This document shows positions 1-6,474 of a stretch of 8,104 nucleotides of DNA, piece after piece. Each line of letters opens with the position of its first letter. Positions within the stretch are counted from its first letter, which is position 1. The position numbers and the translations under genes were made by a program. The notes under the pieces are model-generated. The model did no database searches. It was not told the origin of the DNA and saw nothing but the letters and a program-made list of their open reading frames with translations. Origin of the DNA: Nitrosopumilaceae archaeon (GTDB lineage: Archaea; Thermoproteota; Nitrososphaeria; Nitrososphaerales; Nitrosopumilaceae); the NCBI GenBank assembly GCA_013330055.1, contig DUJB01000035.1, positions 999 to 9,102 of the forward strand. Direction: 5' to 3'.

Positions 1-75
1 ATAACTTTTTTTGTCTATGTAATAGTGTACAATTCTGTTGTAGAGTGCATTTGGATCAAATTTTTGCCCCAACAT
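1..75 (-). CDS. 5' end of an unrecognised protein gene, truncated by the window edge
   Basis: Reading leftward from an ATG at 75-73 gives 25 stop-free codons, beginning MLGQKFDPNALYNRIVHY and continuing to the window edge. The composition (mixed charged, aromatic and aliphatic residues, no low-complexity bias) looks like a real protein start. The ATG lies 23 bases past the stop codon of the membrane-protein gene on the same strand. The gap contains that gene's terminator-like hairpin and T-run, and no clear TATA box lies about 26 bases upstream. Expression may therefore depend on read-through or on a promoter I cannot see. I do not recognise the family from this fragment. The call rests on composition, strand and placement only. 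Confidence 0.55.
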   Translation of the reverse strand, partial: MLGQKFDPNALYNRIVHYYIDKKSY

Positions 76-84
76 AACAATCAC

Positions 85-119
85 AAAAAAGTAGGAATCT
101 ATGTTGACGGCATAGATTC
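85..119 (-). terminator. Intrinsic-terminator-like hairpin and T-run at the end of the membrane-protein gene
   Basis: GAATCTATG (95-103) and CATAGATTC (111-119) form a perfect 9-bp inverted repeat with a 7-base loop. On the minus strand the hairpin is followed by CTAC and then six T residues (90-85). The stop codon TAG (101-99) lies inside the distal stem arm. Hairpin plus T-run on the transcribed strand fits a transcription terminator. Archaeal termination depends mainly on the T-run, so the stem may instead stabilise the RNA 3' end. Confidence 0.6.
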
Positions 120-701
120 TGATTCCTGCTCGGAAACAGTCTTCTTTGGAATCTTGTAGTCTTCATGCAGTACCATTCCACTAAACAGTCCCATTATTGA
201 TCCATAAAGTATGTGCAACATTAGTGCACCCCACATGATCAGATTGATGTTTTCTTTCAGTACAGTTGCTGCCATTCTTTCCTGGGCTGTTACTATGGAT
301 TGGCTTCCATCAATTATTGTAGAGTCAATTGTTGGTATCATGAGAAACAATGTGATCGGCATGAAAAAAATCACATAGACCTCCAGACCGGTGACAACAC
401 CAGCAAAGATGCCCTTCCATATGCTTGTCAGATTAAGTACTCTATGTAGGGTAGAACAGACACAAAACACAGCACCGATGGTTGCAGCAGTAAGCATGTG
501 AGCCATAAAACCAAACACAATTGCTGGCATTCCATCCAATCCAACTGTAATGCCTAACATCTGGTAGAATGTTCCTGGGGCAACGTTTAGCTGTGAGTCT
601 ATTCCAAATAACGACACAAAGAGGGCGAATCCTCCGACAAGCCCTGCTACTGTTCCAACCTTTGCTTTTCCGAAAATCTCTTGGCGAGAGATTGACTTCA
701 T
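99..701 (-). CDS. Predicted four-helix integral membrane protein, function unknown
   Basis: A 200-residue protein with four likely membrane helices, at about residues 15-34, 60-84, 97-123 and 153-177. There is a short basic N-terminus (MKSISRQEIFGKAKVG) and a hydrophilic Ser/Glu-rich C-terminal tail of about 20 residues. Several helices have Gly/Ala-rich small-residue faces (GTVAGLVGGFALF, GLFSGM), consistent with tight helix packing. I see no signature of a known transporter or enzyme family and do not assign a function. The start is supported by a TATA-like box about 25 bases upstream of the ATG, implying a leaderless mRNA. The gene lies downstream of aconitase on the same strand, but its own promoter and the hairpin ending aconitase suggest separate transcription. 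A terminator-like hairpin overlaps its stop codon. Confidence 0.85.
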   Translation of the reverse strand: MKSISRQEIFGKAKVGTVAGLVGGFALFVSLFGIDSQLNVAPGTFYQMLGITVGLDGMPAIVFGFMAHMLTAATIGAVFCVCSTLHRVLNLTSIWKGIFAGVVTGLEVYVIFFMPITLFLMIPTIDSTIIDGSQSIVTAQERMAATVLKENINLIMWGALMLHILYGSIMGLFSGMVLHEDYKIPKKTVSEQESESMPST

Positions 702-720
702 ATTCTACAATAGTCTTCAA

Positions 721-733
721 AATATTTTAATCT
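721..733 (-). promoter_or_regulatory. TATA-like box of the membrane-protein gene
   Basis: On the minus strand the sequence TTAAAATATT (730-721) is centred about 25 bases upstream of the ATG at 701. This is the normal archaeal spacing from TATA box to transcription start, so the mRNA should begin at or next to the ATG. The surrounding DNA is AT-rich, which lowers specificity. Confidence 0.5.
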
Positions 734-809
734 AGTGTATTATTTTATGCTTGAGTTATACAGAAAATAAAATTAAACGAAATATTTAGATTATTTAACT
801 GATTTTTAT

Positions 810-843
810 ATAATAATTAGATTCTGTTGAATCTAATTATTAT
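810..843. repeat. Perfect inverted repeat spanning the aconitase stop codon
   Basis: TAATAATTAGATTC (811-824) and GAATCTAATTATTA (829-842) form a perfect 14-bp stem with a TGTT loop. It extends to 15 bp if A810 pairs with T843. The TAA stop codon of aconitase (842-840, minus strand) is within the stem. In the aconitase mRNA the hairpin is followed by TATAAAAATC, so there is no T-run and it is not a textbook terminator. It may protect the 3' end, halt polymerase weakly, or be a protein-binding palindrome. Confidence 0.7.
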
Positions 844-3122
844 TGATTTTCTTTTAGAACGTTAAGCGCAGAACCAGCACGAAACCATTGGATCTGGAAT
901 TTGTTGTAAGAGTGATTAAGCATTATCTCTTCGTTTGTTCCATTTTCATGATGTATAATACATTTGATTGGCCTTCCTAGTTCCATATGATTTAATTCCA
1001 CAAGACTAATTCTGTCTGTTTCTTTTATTTTCTCATAGTCGTCATAATTCGAAAATGTAAGAGCAAGTATGCCTTGCTTTTTCAAATTGGTTTCATGTAT
1101 ACGAGCAAAACTTTTTACAATAACAGCAGCACACCCCATGAATCTTGGTGACATGGCAGCATGTTCTCTACTGCTTCCTTCACCATAATTACGATCTCCA
1201 ATAACTATCCATTTGATTTTTTTTTCTTTGTATTGCCTTGCAATATCAGGAAATGATTGCACATTTCCAGCAAACATATTTTTGCCTTTCCCTACTTCAT
1301 TGTCATAAGCATTGACTGCACCAAGAAACATGTTATCACTTAGCTTGTCAAGATGACCTCTATAAAATAACCAGGGACCAGCAGGAGATATGTGATCAGT
1401 GGTACATTTTCCTTTTGCCTTTACTAATATTGGAAGTTTTACAAAATCATTTCCATCCCATTGTAAAAATGGCTCTAATTTTTGTAGTCTCTCGCTGTTT
1501 TTATTTATTAAAACATCAACAGAGTCAGGATCTTTCGTGGGAGAGATATAGACGCCTTCAGTTTTCTGAAATCCTTTGTCAGGTACTTCTGGTGCTCTTT
1601 TTGGAGGCTCTAGTTTAAACTCAGAACCATCCGGTGCAGTAAGTGAGTCTTTTAATGGATTAAATGACAATCTCCCCCCAAGCGCCAGTGCTATAACTAA
1701 TTCTGGGCTACCAATGAAATTCATTGTTTCTCTTTTTCCGTCATTTCTTCCTGGAAAATTTCTATTATACGAGGTGACAATTGTGTTTGGTTCTCCTTTT
1801 TTAAGTTCGGGCCTATTCCATTGCCCTATACAGGGCCCACATGCATTTGCAAGAACGGTAGCACCGATAGATTTGAGAGAATCCATTTGACCATCTCGTT
1901 CTATAGTAGCTCTGATTTGTTCCGAGCCAGGAGTCACAAGAAGTGGTATCTTTGTTTTAATTCCCCGAGATTTTGCTTGCTCTGCCATACTTGCAGCGCG
2001 TGACATATCTTCGTATGAGGAGTTTGTGCAACTTCCTATCAGTGCAACTGAAATGTTATCAAGATAATTGTTCTTTTTAACATCTTCTGCCATTTGTGAA
2101 ATTGGCCTAGCAAGATCAGGAGTATGTGGGCCTACTATGTGAGGTTCTAGTGTTGAAAGATCTATTCTAAGTACTTGATCAAAATATTTTTCAGGAGTTT
2201 CTTCAACCTCAGGATCTTCGATCAGTAAATTTTTGTATTTGTTTGCAAGATCTGCTAACATGCCACGATTTGTAGCTCTAAGATATACTTCCATTCTTTT
2301 ATCATATGGAAACACTGAACAGGTTGCACCAATTTCGGCCCCCATATTTGTTATGGTTGCTTTACCTGTACAGCTTATTGATTCTGCACCAGGACCAAAA
2401 TATTCAATGATAGAATTTGTTCCTCCAGAAACGGTAAGTTTTGATGCAACGTAGAGTATGATGTCTTTTGGCGCAGTCCATCCATTAAGTTCGCCTGTTA
2501 AATAAATCCCGATACGCTTTGGATAAAGAAGTTCCCATGGTAGGCCCGCCATTGTTTCAGCCGCATCTAACCCACCAACACCAATTGCAAGCATCCCAAG
2601 ACCACCTGCATTAGGGGTATGAGAGTCAGTACCAATCATAAGACCTCCAGGAAAGGCATAGTTTTCAAGAACAACTTGATGAATGATACCAGCTCCAGGC
2701 TTCCAAAAACCAATTCCATATTTCCTGCTGGCAGATTCTAAGAATTTGTATACTTCGCTGTTTTCACTAATTGCTGCCTTGGTATCAGAATCGCCTTCTA
2801 TTCTAGCTTGAATGAGGTGATCACAATGTACAGTAGTAGGAAGTAATGCTCTTTTCAATCCAGCCTGCATGAATTGTAGAATAGTCGTTTGGCCAGTTAC
2901 GTCCTGTAGAGCTACACGATCAGGGCGCAGATATACATAGCTTTTTCCAGATTCGATATTCTTTGTATCGTTAATATCTTCAAAATGACCTATCAATATT
3001 TTCTCTGAAAGTGTCAGCGGTCGGTTTATTGTTTTTCTAAATTTTGCGACATTCTCTTCTGTTTTTTTGTAGATAAATAATACAAGCTCTGATGTGCTTT
3101 CTATTTGCATCATAATCACCAT
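840..3122 (-). CDS. acn: Aconitate hydratase (aconitase)
   Basis: This enzyme interconverts citrate and isocitrate in the TCA cycle in the cytoplasm, using a [4Fe-4S] cluster. The 760-residue length matches mitochondrial-type aconitases. The cluster ligands are C365 (GSCTNSS), C428 and C431 (ACGPCIGQW). Active-site signatures are the CDH at 100-102, DSH at 166-168 (GTDSHTPNAGG), FPGRNDGKR near 456-464, and the SSREHA loop at 650-655 with the catalytic Ser and Arg. The C-terminal swivel domain begins near residue 563 (LPILVKAKGKCTTDHISPAG). The start is uncertain between Met1, Met4 and Met5. A TATA-like box at 3150-3138 favours an mRNA beginning close to all three. The gene lies 69 bases after pdxT on the same strand, but its own TATA box suggests independent transcription. 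All key residues are present, so the enzyme should be active. Confidence 0.97.
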   Translation of the reverse strand: MVIMMQIESTSELVLFIYKKTEENVAKFRKTINRPLTLSEKILIGHFEDINDTKNIESGKSYVYLRPDRVALQDVTGQTTILQFMQAGLKRALLPTTVHCDHLIQARIEGDSDTKAAISENSEVYKFLESASRKYGIGFWKPGAGIIHQVVLENYAFPGGLMIGTDSHTPNAGGLGMLAIGVGGLDAAETMAGLPWELLYPKRIGIYLTGELNGWTAPKDIILYVASKLTVSGGTNSIIEYFGPGAESISCTGKATITNMGAEIGATCSVFPYDKRMEVYLRATNRGMLADLANKYKNLLIEDPEVEETPEKYFDQVLRIDLSTLEPHIVGPHTPDLARPISQMAEDVKKNNYLDNISVALIGSCTNSSYEDMSRAASMAEQAKSRGIKTKIPLLVTPGSEQIRATIERDGQMDSLKSIGATVLANACGPCIGQWNRPELKKGEPNTIVTSYNRNFPGRNDGKRETMNFIGSPELVIALALGGRLSFNPLKDSLTAPDGSEFKLEPPKRAPEVPDKGFQKTEGVYISPTKDPDSVDVLINKNSERLQKLEPFLQWDGNDFVKLPILVKAKGKCTTDHISPAGPWLFYRGHLDKLSDNMFLGAVNAYDNEVGKGKNMFAGNVQSFPDIARQYKEKKIKWIVIGDRNYGEGSSREHAAMSPRFMGCAAVIVKSFARIHETNLKKQGILALTFSNYDDYEKIKETDRISLVELNHMELGRPIKCIIHHENGTNEEIMLNHSYNKFQIQWFRAGSALNVLKENQ

Positions 3123-3137
3123 TGATCTAGTCTTGAA

Positions 3138-3150
3138 TTTAATATAAATT
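3138..3150 (-). promoter_or_regulatory. TATA-like box of the aconitase gene
   Basis: The minus strand reads AATTTATATTAAA across these bases, a good archaeal TATA box. Its centre is about 22 bases before Met1 and 31 before Met4. The expected transcription start (about 26 bases downstream) falls between them, consistent with a leaderless or nearly leaderless mRNA. Confidence 0.6.
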
Positions 3151-3191
3151 GTCCTGACAGTTTACAAAAGTTTCTATCCTATCAAGTATGA

Positions 3192-3809
3192 TTACTGGTT
3201 TTCTTTAACTAGATTTATGAAGTATTTGTGAAGTGATAAATCACTTGTTAATTCTGGATGGAATGAAGTTCCAAGTATTTTTCCTTGCTTTACTGCAACA
3301 ATTTTTTCATTAAATTTTGATATGACCTCTACATTCTTTCCAGTTTCAACTATGGATGGTGCACGAATAAACACCCCTTGGAATTTTGGAATTCCTATCT
3401 TTTCCATCGAGATTTCAGATTCAAAAGAATCACGTTGTCTTCCAAAAGTATTTCTCTCGATTTTTATGTCTAACATATCTAAAAGAGGCTGGTCCATATC
3501 CCCCATTACTCTATCCTTTACTCTTTTTGAGAGCAATATCATGCCTGCACAGATTCCAAGAATTGGCATGCCTGATTCAATTTTTTCTTTGATCTGTTTG
3601 AGAGAACCGTTTACAAGAGAGAGTTGTCCTATTACAGTGCTTTCTCCTCCTGGAATGATCATTCCATCTAGCTCAGAGATTTGTTCCGGATATTTTATTT
3701 CACTTACAATTCCTTCAATTCCTAGTTCTTCCATTGCCATTTTTGTTGCCATGATATTTTCTGCAACATCTCCCTGAACAGCAAGAACCCCAATATTCAA
3801 TCCATTCAT
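3192..3809 (-). CDS. pdxT: Pyridoxal 5'-phosphate synthase, glutaminase subunit PdxT
   Basis: PdxT hydrolyses glutamine and channels the ammonia to PdxS for pyridoxal 5'-phosphate synthesis by the deoxyxylulose-phosphate-independent route. The 205-residue length is typical of this class I amidotransferase family. The catalytic triad is visible as nucleophile C87 (GICAGM), H184 and E186 (SFHPEL). The conserved IPGGEST motif is at 52-58, and the N-terminal start ([13 protein letters not shown]) matches the family. Its ATG overlaps the pdxS stop codon as ATGA (3809-3806), the usual arrangement for translationally coupled subunits of one complex. No separate promoter is evident. The gene ends 69 bases before the aconitase start. 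Confidence 0.97.
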   Translation of the reverse strand: MNGLNIGVLAVQGDVAENIMATKMAMEELGIEGIVSEIKYPEQISELDGMIIPGGESTVIGQLSLVNGSLKQIKEKIESGMPILGICAGMILLSKRVKDRVMGDMDQPLLDMLDIKIERNTFGRQRDSFESEISMEKIGIPKFQGVFIRAPSIVETGKNVEVISKFNEKIVAVKQGKILGTSFHPELTSDLSLHKYFINLVKENQ

Positions 3810-4774
3810 GCTGTGCTGCCACGCTCTTGCATCTTTAGTTCAAGATTTTTAGTATCAAGCCCTAACATAGATTGTCGCTCATCTATCATTTTTTGTGCTT
3901 CCTTAACTTTGTCTGGATCTTCCCAGAAAGTAGTAGCAAGAACTATTGCTTGTGCTCTTTCCTTTGCATCTTCTGCCTTGAATATTCCAGAACCTACAAA
4001 GATTCCATCACAGCCAAGAGTCATAAGGTATGCTGCGTCTGCAGGTGTAGATATACCTCCAGCTGCAAAGTTTACTACTGGTAATCTTCCAAGACTAGCA
4101 GTTTCTTCTACAAGTTCATATGAAACTCTCAGATCTCTTGCCATACGAATTAATTCTTGTTCGTCTCCTGAATCATAAATTGATTTTATTCGTCTTAGTT
4201 CATCATTTACATTTTTAATGTGAGTTACAGCTTCTGCAACGTTACCTGTCCCAGGCTCCCCCTTGGTTCTTATCATGGCAGCACCTTCTTCTATTCTACG
4301 AAGTGCTTCTCCTAGACTTCTTGCACCATTTACAAAAGGTGTTGTAAAATCCCATTTCCAAATGTGGTGTAACTCGTCAGCTGGAGTAAGAACTTCGGAC
4401 TCATCAATCATGTCAACATTTGTTTCTTGCAAAACTTTTGCTTCGTATACATGACCAATTCTACATTTTGCCATAACAGGTATTGTGACTGAATCCATAA
4501 TTTCTTGGATAATTCTAATGCTTGCAGTTCTTGCAACACCTCCTGCTTTTCTTACATCAGATGGAAGTTTGTCTAGAACCATCACAGAAACTGCACCAGA
4601 ATCTTCAGCTATCTGTGCTTGTTCAACAGTAGTCACATCCATCACAACTCCATTTTTGAGCATATGAGCAAGTCCTCGTTTTAGAGTGGATGTTCCTCGC
4701 TTGATAGAATATGATTCTATTTTTTCATCTATGATTCCTTTTGAATTGGCAACATCGCCAGAGAGCGGTATCAT
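3806..4774 (-). CDS. pdxS: Pyridoxal 5'-phosphate synthase, synthase subunit PdxS
   Basis: PdxS builds pyridoxal 5'-phosphate from ribose 5-phosphate (or ribulose 5-phosphate), glyceraldehyde 3-phosphate and ammonia supplied by PdxT. In known members the complex is a dodecamer ringed by glutaminase subunits. The 322 residues show the family's (beta/alpha)8 barrel motifs: D46 in GVVMDV, the two catalytic lysines K103 ([10 protein letters not shown]) and K171 ([11 protein letters not shown]), [11 protein letters not shown] at about 124-134, the phosphate-binding [13 protein letters not shown] at 235-247, and [10 protein letters not shown] at 257-266. The N-terminus is about 20 residues longer than bacterial PdxS, as is usual in archaea. 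The ATG at 4774 is the only sensible start, with a TATA-like box 27 bases upstream. Its stop overlaps the pdxT start by four bases. Confidence 0.98.
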   Translation of the reverse strand: MIPLSGDVANSKGIIDEKIESYSIKRGTSTLKRGLAHMLKNGVVMDVTTVEQAQIAEDSGAVSVMVLDKLPSDVRKAGGVARTASIRIIQEIMDSVTIPVMAKCRIGHVYEAKVLQETNVDMIDESEVLTPADELHHIWKWDFTTPFVNGARSLGEALRRIEEGAAMIRTKGEPGTGNVAEAVTHIKNVNDELRRIKSIYDSGDEQELIRMARDLRVSYELVEETASLGRLPVVNFAAGGISTPADAAYLMTLGCDGIFVGSGIFKAEDAKERAQAIVLATTFWEDPDKVKEAQKMIDERQSMLGLDTKNLELKMQERGSTA

Positions 4775-4794
4775 GTTTGTTAATCATCGCGAGT

Positions 4795-4807
4795 GTTATT
4801 TATTCTA
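4795..4807 (-). promoter_or_regulatory. TATA-like box of the pdxST operon, overlapping the upstream gene's stop codon
   Basis: The minus strand reads TAGAATAAATAAC, centred about 27 bases before the pdxS ATG, the spacing expected for a leaderless archaeal mRNA. The box includes the TAA stop codon (4802-4800) of the preceding gene, so promoter and coding sequence share bases. Confidence 0.5.
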
Positions 4808-5333
4808 TTATTTCAGAAATTATTCCATCAAGCTCATCTTTTACATGAACAATTAATGGCGGTATGAATTCACTAGTAGCATTCTGTTCAGGCCATTGAA
4901 TGTTACTTGATATACCATTAAGAGTTATTTTTACTCCAAATTTATCATATTCTGAAACGTCATTTTTAATAATAAAAGAGTTTTTTGGAATTTGCATGAA
5001 TCCGGTTTCTTTTATCAGGGCCTTCAGTTTTTTCATCATGTTCTTTTCTAATACATCTTTAATGTCAGGTTCAGGCTTACCATCTATCATTACACTATAT
5101 CTTACATTTCCATCATTCTGAATCGATAATAATTCAGTCTTTGTGGCACCAATAGTATCTGTTATTCCAAAAGGTATTTTCTTTAGGTGTTGTGTGCTAT
5201 ATTCAATTGAAATTACATCGTTTGAATCTGCGGCAGAAACTGGAATTTCTGGTTTAGTGAGTTGTGGAATTACTATTAGGAGTGCCATTACAACAGGAAT
5301 TGCGCCAATTAAGATCATGATGGGCCTGACCAT
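4800..5333 (-). CDS. Membrane-anchored extracytoplasmic protein, function unknown
   Basis: A 177-residue protein with one N-terminal hydrophobic segment (about residues 5-24) after a short MVRP start. It then has a roughly 150-residue soluble domain. No lipobox cysteine is present, so the segment is either an uncleaved anchor or a signal peptide. The soluble part has a strand-rich first half (about 40-85), an amphipathic lysine-rich helix (92-110) and a second strand-rich part (115-150). It contains one NAT glycosylation sequon at 151-153 and ends in an acidic helix. I recognise no enzyme motif and do not assign a family. The gene ends 25 bases before pdxS on the same strand. The pdxS promoter overlaps its stop codon, so the two may be read together in part, but no functional link to vitamin B6 is evident. 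Confidence 0.85.
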   Translation of the reverse strand: MVRPIMILIGAIPVVMALLIVIPQLTKPEIPVSAADSNDVISIEYSTQHLKKIPFGITDTIGATKTELLSIQNDGNVRYSVMIDGKPEPDIKDVLEKNMMKKLKALIKETGFMQIPKNSFIIKNDVSEYDKFGVKITLNGISSNIQWPEQNATSEFIPPLIVHVKDELDGIISEIIE

Positions 5334-5496
5334 TGTTTTCTACCAATCCATATTTTTTCTTAGGTTTATTGTCATATTAACTTGAGAACTAATATTTTCT
5401 ATATGATGTTTTGAAATACTTTGCAGCGTTAAATTTTGTATTGTCGTCTTGATTAAAAATGTTGAATTAAGACAAATAAATCTTCGGTACTTGAGT

Positions 5497-5506
5497 AAAT
5501 TAAAAT
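5497..5506 (+). promoter_or_regulatory. TATA-like box of the tRNA-Trp gene
   Basis: AAATTAAAAT is centred about 30 bases before the first base of the tRNA, which would place transcription start a few bases upstream of the mature 5' end. The AT-rich TGTATTTAT at 5512-5520 is too close to the gene to serve as the TATA box. Confidence 0.45.
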
Positions 5507-5560
5507 TCTAGTGTATTTATCTCACTTGCGTGGGGTCGTAGCCTAGCCAGGCATGGCGAC

Positions 5561-5586
5561 AGGATAGATCACATGATCACCGCTAA
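5561..5586 (+). other. Non-canonical tRNA intron (26 nt) in the anticodon stem, position 28/29
   Basis: Removing these bases joins A27-C28 to G29-G30-G31 and restores a perfect five-base anticodon stem. A relaxed bulge-helix-bulge is visible: GGCG (5555-5558) pairs with CGCT (5581-5584), flanked by bulges AC^A and AA^G at the cut sites. Inside, 5562-5565 can pair with 5576-5580 around a bulged A. The central helix uses D-stem bases, so the D arm can fold fully only after splicing. Confidence 0.75.
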
Positions 5587-5595
5587 GGGCTCCAG

Positions 5596-5649
5596 TGGTT
5601 TCACAAGCTTCACTGACGAAAGGATGATGTACAGTTTGGAGCTGTAGTG
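5596..5649 (+). other. Canonical-position tRNA intron (54 nt, 37/38) with guide-like sequence
   Basis: The intron lies between G37 (5595) and A38 (5650). The bulge-helix-bulge has exon CTCC (5590-5593) opposite intron GTAG (5644-5647) with one mismatch. The bulges are AG^T and TG^A, and the intron helix is GGTTTCA (5597-5603) with TGGAGCT (5637-5643). The interior carries CTGA (5613-5616) and ATGATGT (5624-5630), which resemble box D' and box C' of archaeal guide RNAs. These are followed by a stretch antisense to the anticodon loop (5634-5642). Confidence 0.8.
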
Positions 5650-5749
5650 ACCCGTGTGTCACCGGTTCAACTCCGGTCGGCCCCACCATCTTGATCTATA
5701 TTTTAGCGAACAGTTATATGCGAAAAGTGATATAATGTGATTCTGCATG

Positions 5750-5763
5750 ATTATAATTAAATT
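5750..5763 (+). promoter_or_regulatory. TATA-like box of the 210-residue protein gene
   Basis: ATTATAATTAAATT is centred about 38 bases before the TTG start. With the usual 26-base spacing, transcription would begin near 5782. That leaves a short leader containing GAGTGAT (5781-5787), which can pair partially with the 16S rRNA 3' end. This gene would thus be leadered, unlike most of its neighbours. Confidence 0.4.
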
Positions 5764-5793
5764 TGGTTTAAACTATTTTAGAGTGATATCAAA

Positions 5794-6426
5794 TTGAGTC
5801 GTGGCAATTTTCCCAGTTTCGGTATCTCAAAAACTGGAACATATGTTTCTGCTCTGAAAAACTATAACCTGCCACATTTCATCCTTGAAAAAGTAGCAGA
5901 AGATTGCGAATCCGATCTAGTCAAAAAGGGAAGGATTGAAGATCGATTGCAAAGTATGAATGATTCTGCTCTTGAACTTCTTCACAAGGTTTTTGTTAAT
6001 TGCGAGGAAGACGTAGCTGGTGTTTTTGCTAATTATCGTTTTTGTGCCTATATTTCAAGCATGTTTCACAAGTGCGAAATTCTACTTAATGAAAAAATTC
6101 AAGGTGTTTCTGGCAAGGTTCACAAAGTACCTGTTGCAGTAAAAAATAATGGAATGTATGTAGCAGTTGGCTTTAACAAGTCAACTGGTGGTCCTATAAA
6201 CAAAAAAGAGGCCATAAGATTTTATGAAGTAGTAGACGACATCAAGAAAGGGGAGCATGGTACTCTTTTGACAGATGGGATTTACGGTTCTTCAGTAGGT
6301 TTTAACGGCGAAGCACTTGTAAATCTTGAGAATCTAAGCAAAGCTCGTAAAAAAGATCCCGAAAATAAGATAGACTTCAAGACAGCAAGTTTTGAAAATA
6401 GAATATATTCAGTTACCAAATGCTAG
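5794..6426 (+). CDS. Uncharacterised protein with possible degenerate restriction-endonuclease-like C-terminal half
   Basis: A 210-residue soluble protein with no signal peptide or membrane segment. The start is TTG at 5794, preceded by a ribosome-binding-like GAGTGAT. No in-frame ATG occurs until residue 55. The first half (about 25-105) is mostly helical and carries scattered cysteines (38, 70, 84, 94). Residues 112-180 show a beta-beta-alpha-beta pattern: VPVAVKNNGMYVAVGFNK, then a helix EAIRFYEVVDDIKK, then GTLLTDGIYG and a final helix. This order resembles the core of Mrr/resolvase-type nucleases, but the expected acidic-x-Lys catalytic residues are not evident (VGFNK instead). Any such domain is probably inactive or the similarity is coincidental. 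The resemblance is my inference. The gene follows tRNA-Trp by about 105 bases and converges on the minus-strand zinc-ribbon cluster. Confidence 0.8.
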   Translation: MSRGNFPSFGISKTGTYVSALKNYNLPHFILEKVAEDCESDLVKKGRIEDRLQSMNDSALELLHKVFVNCEEDVAGVFANYRFCAYISSMFHKCEILLNEKIQGVSGKVHKVPVAVKNNGMYVAVGFNKSTGGPINKKEAIRFYEVVDDIKKGEHGTLLTDGIYGSSVGFNGEALVNLENLSKARKKDPENKIDFKTASFENRIYSVTKC

Positions 6427-6428
6427 AT

Positions 6429-6453
6429 AATTTTGCCTTATTTGGACAAAATT
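6429..6453 (+). repeat. Hairpin directly after the stop codon of the 210-residue protein gene
   Basis: AATTTTG (6429-6435) pairs with CAAAATT (6447-6453). An inner CC/GG adds two pairs across a bulged A, leaving a TTATTT loop. It begins two bases after the TAG stop (6424-6426). There is no following T-run, though the loop and left arm are T-rich. It may mark the mRNA 3' end between convergent genes. Confidence 0.45.
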
Positions 6454-6474
6454 TAGCGTAAACTCCTTCTATAT

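Larger units (their letters stand above)
5532..5688 (+). tRNA. tRNA-Trp (anticodon CCA) with two introns and encoded CCA end
   Basis: The acceptor stem pairs GGGGTCG (5532-5538) with CGGCCCC (5678-5684), discriminator A at 5685, with CCA encoded at 5686-5688. The D arm starts GCC and closes with GGC (5541-5557). The T arm is ACCGG, TTCAACT, CCGGT (5661-5677). The anticodon stem becomes perfect (ACGGG with CCCGT) only when 5561-5586 is removed. The anticodon loop CTCCAGA forms only when 5596-5649 is removed. The exons are therefore 5532-5560, 5587-5595 and 5650-5685. The anticodon CCA is at 5592-5594, and the variable loop GTGTC has the standard five bases. Both junctions fit bulge-helix-bulge motifs cut by the archaeal tRNA-splicing endonuclease. 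Trp identity follows from the spliced anticodon. The gene is transcribed opposite to its left neighbour and in line with the 210-residue protein gene to its right. Confidence 0.93.

Noticed and set aside
442..720. A 92-codon minus-strand frame overlapping the start of the membrane-protein gene
   Set aside because: It is a different frame of the same strand, with Arg/Cys/Trp-rich noise composition. The overlapping frame has coherent membrane helices and its own TATA box.
3322..3777. A 151-codon plus-strand open frame antisense to pdxT
   Set aside because: It mirrors a strongly conserved gene, has serine/isoleucine-rich low-information composition, and has no promoter or ribosome site of its own.
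5532..5688. Reading the tRNA as a long-variable-arm type (Leu/Ser), or with only one intron
   Set aside because: A cut after 5643 would leave an 11-base variable region with no good stem and a poor anticodon stem. The two-intron model gives perfect anticodon and T stems and a five-base variable loop.
5446..5830. Integration site or mobile element next to the tRNA gene
   Set aside because: I found no integrase, no direct repeat of the tRNA 3' end downstream within the window, and no terminal inverted repeats.
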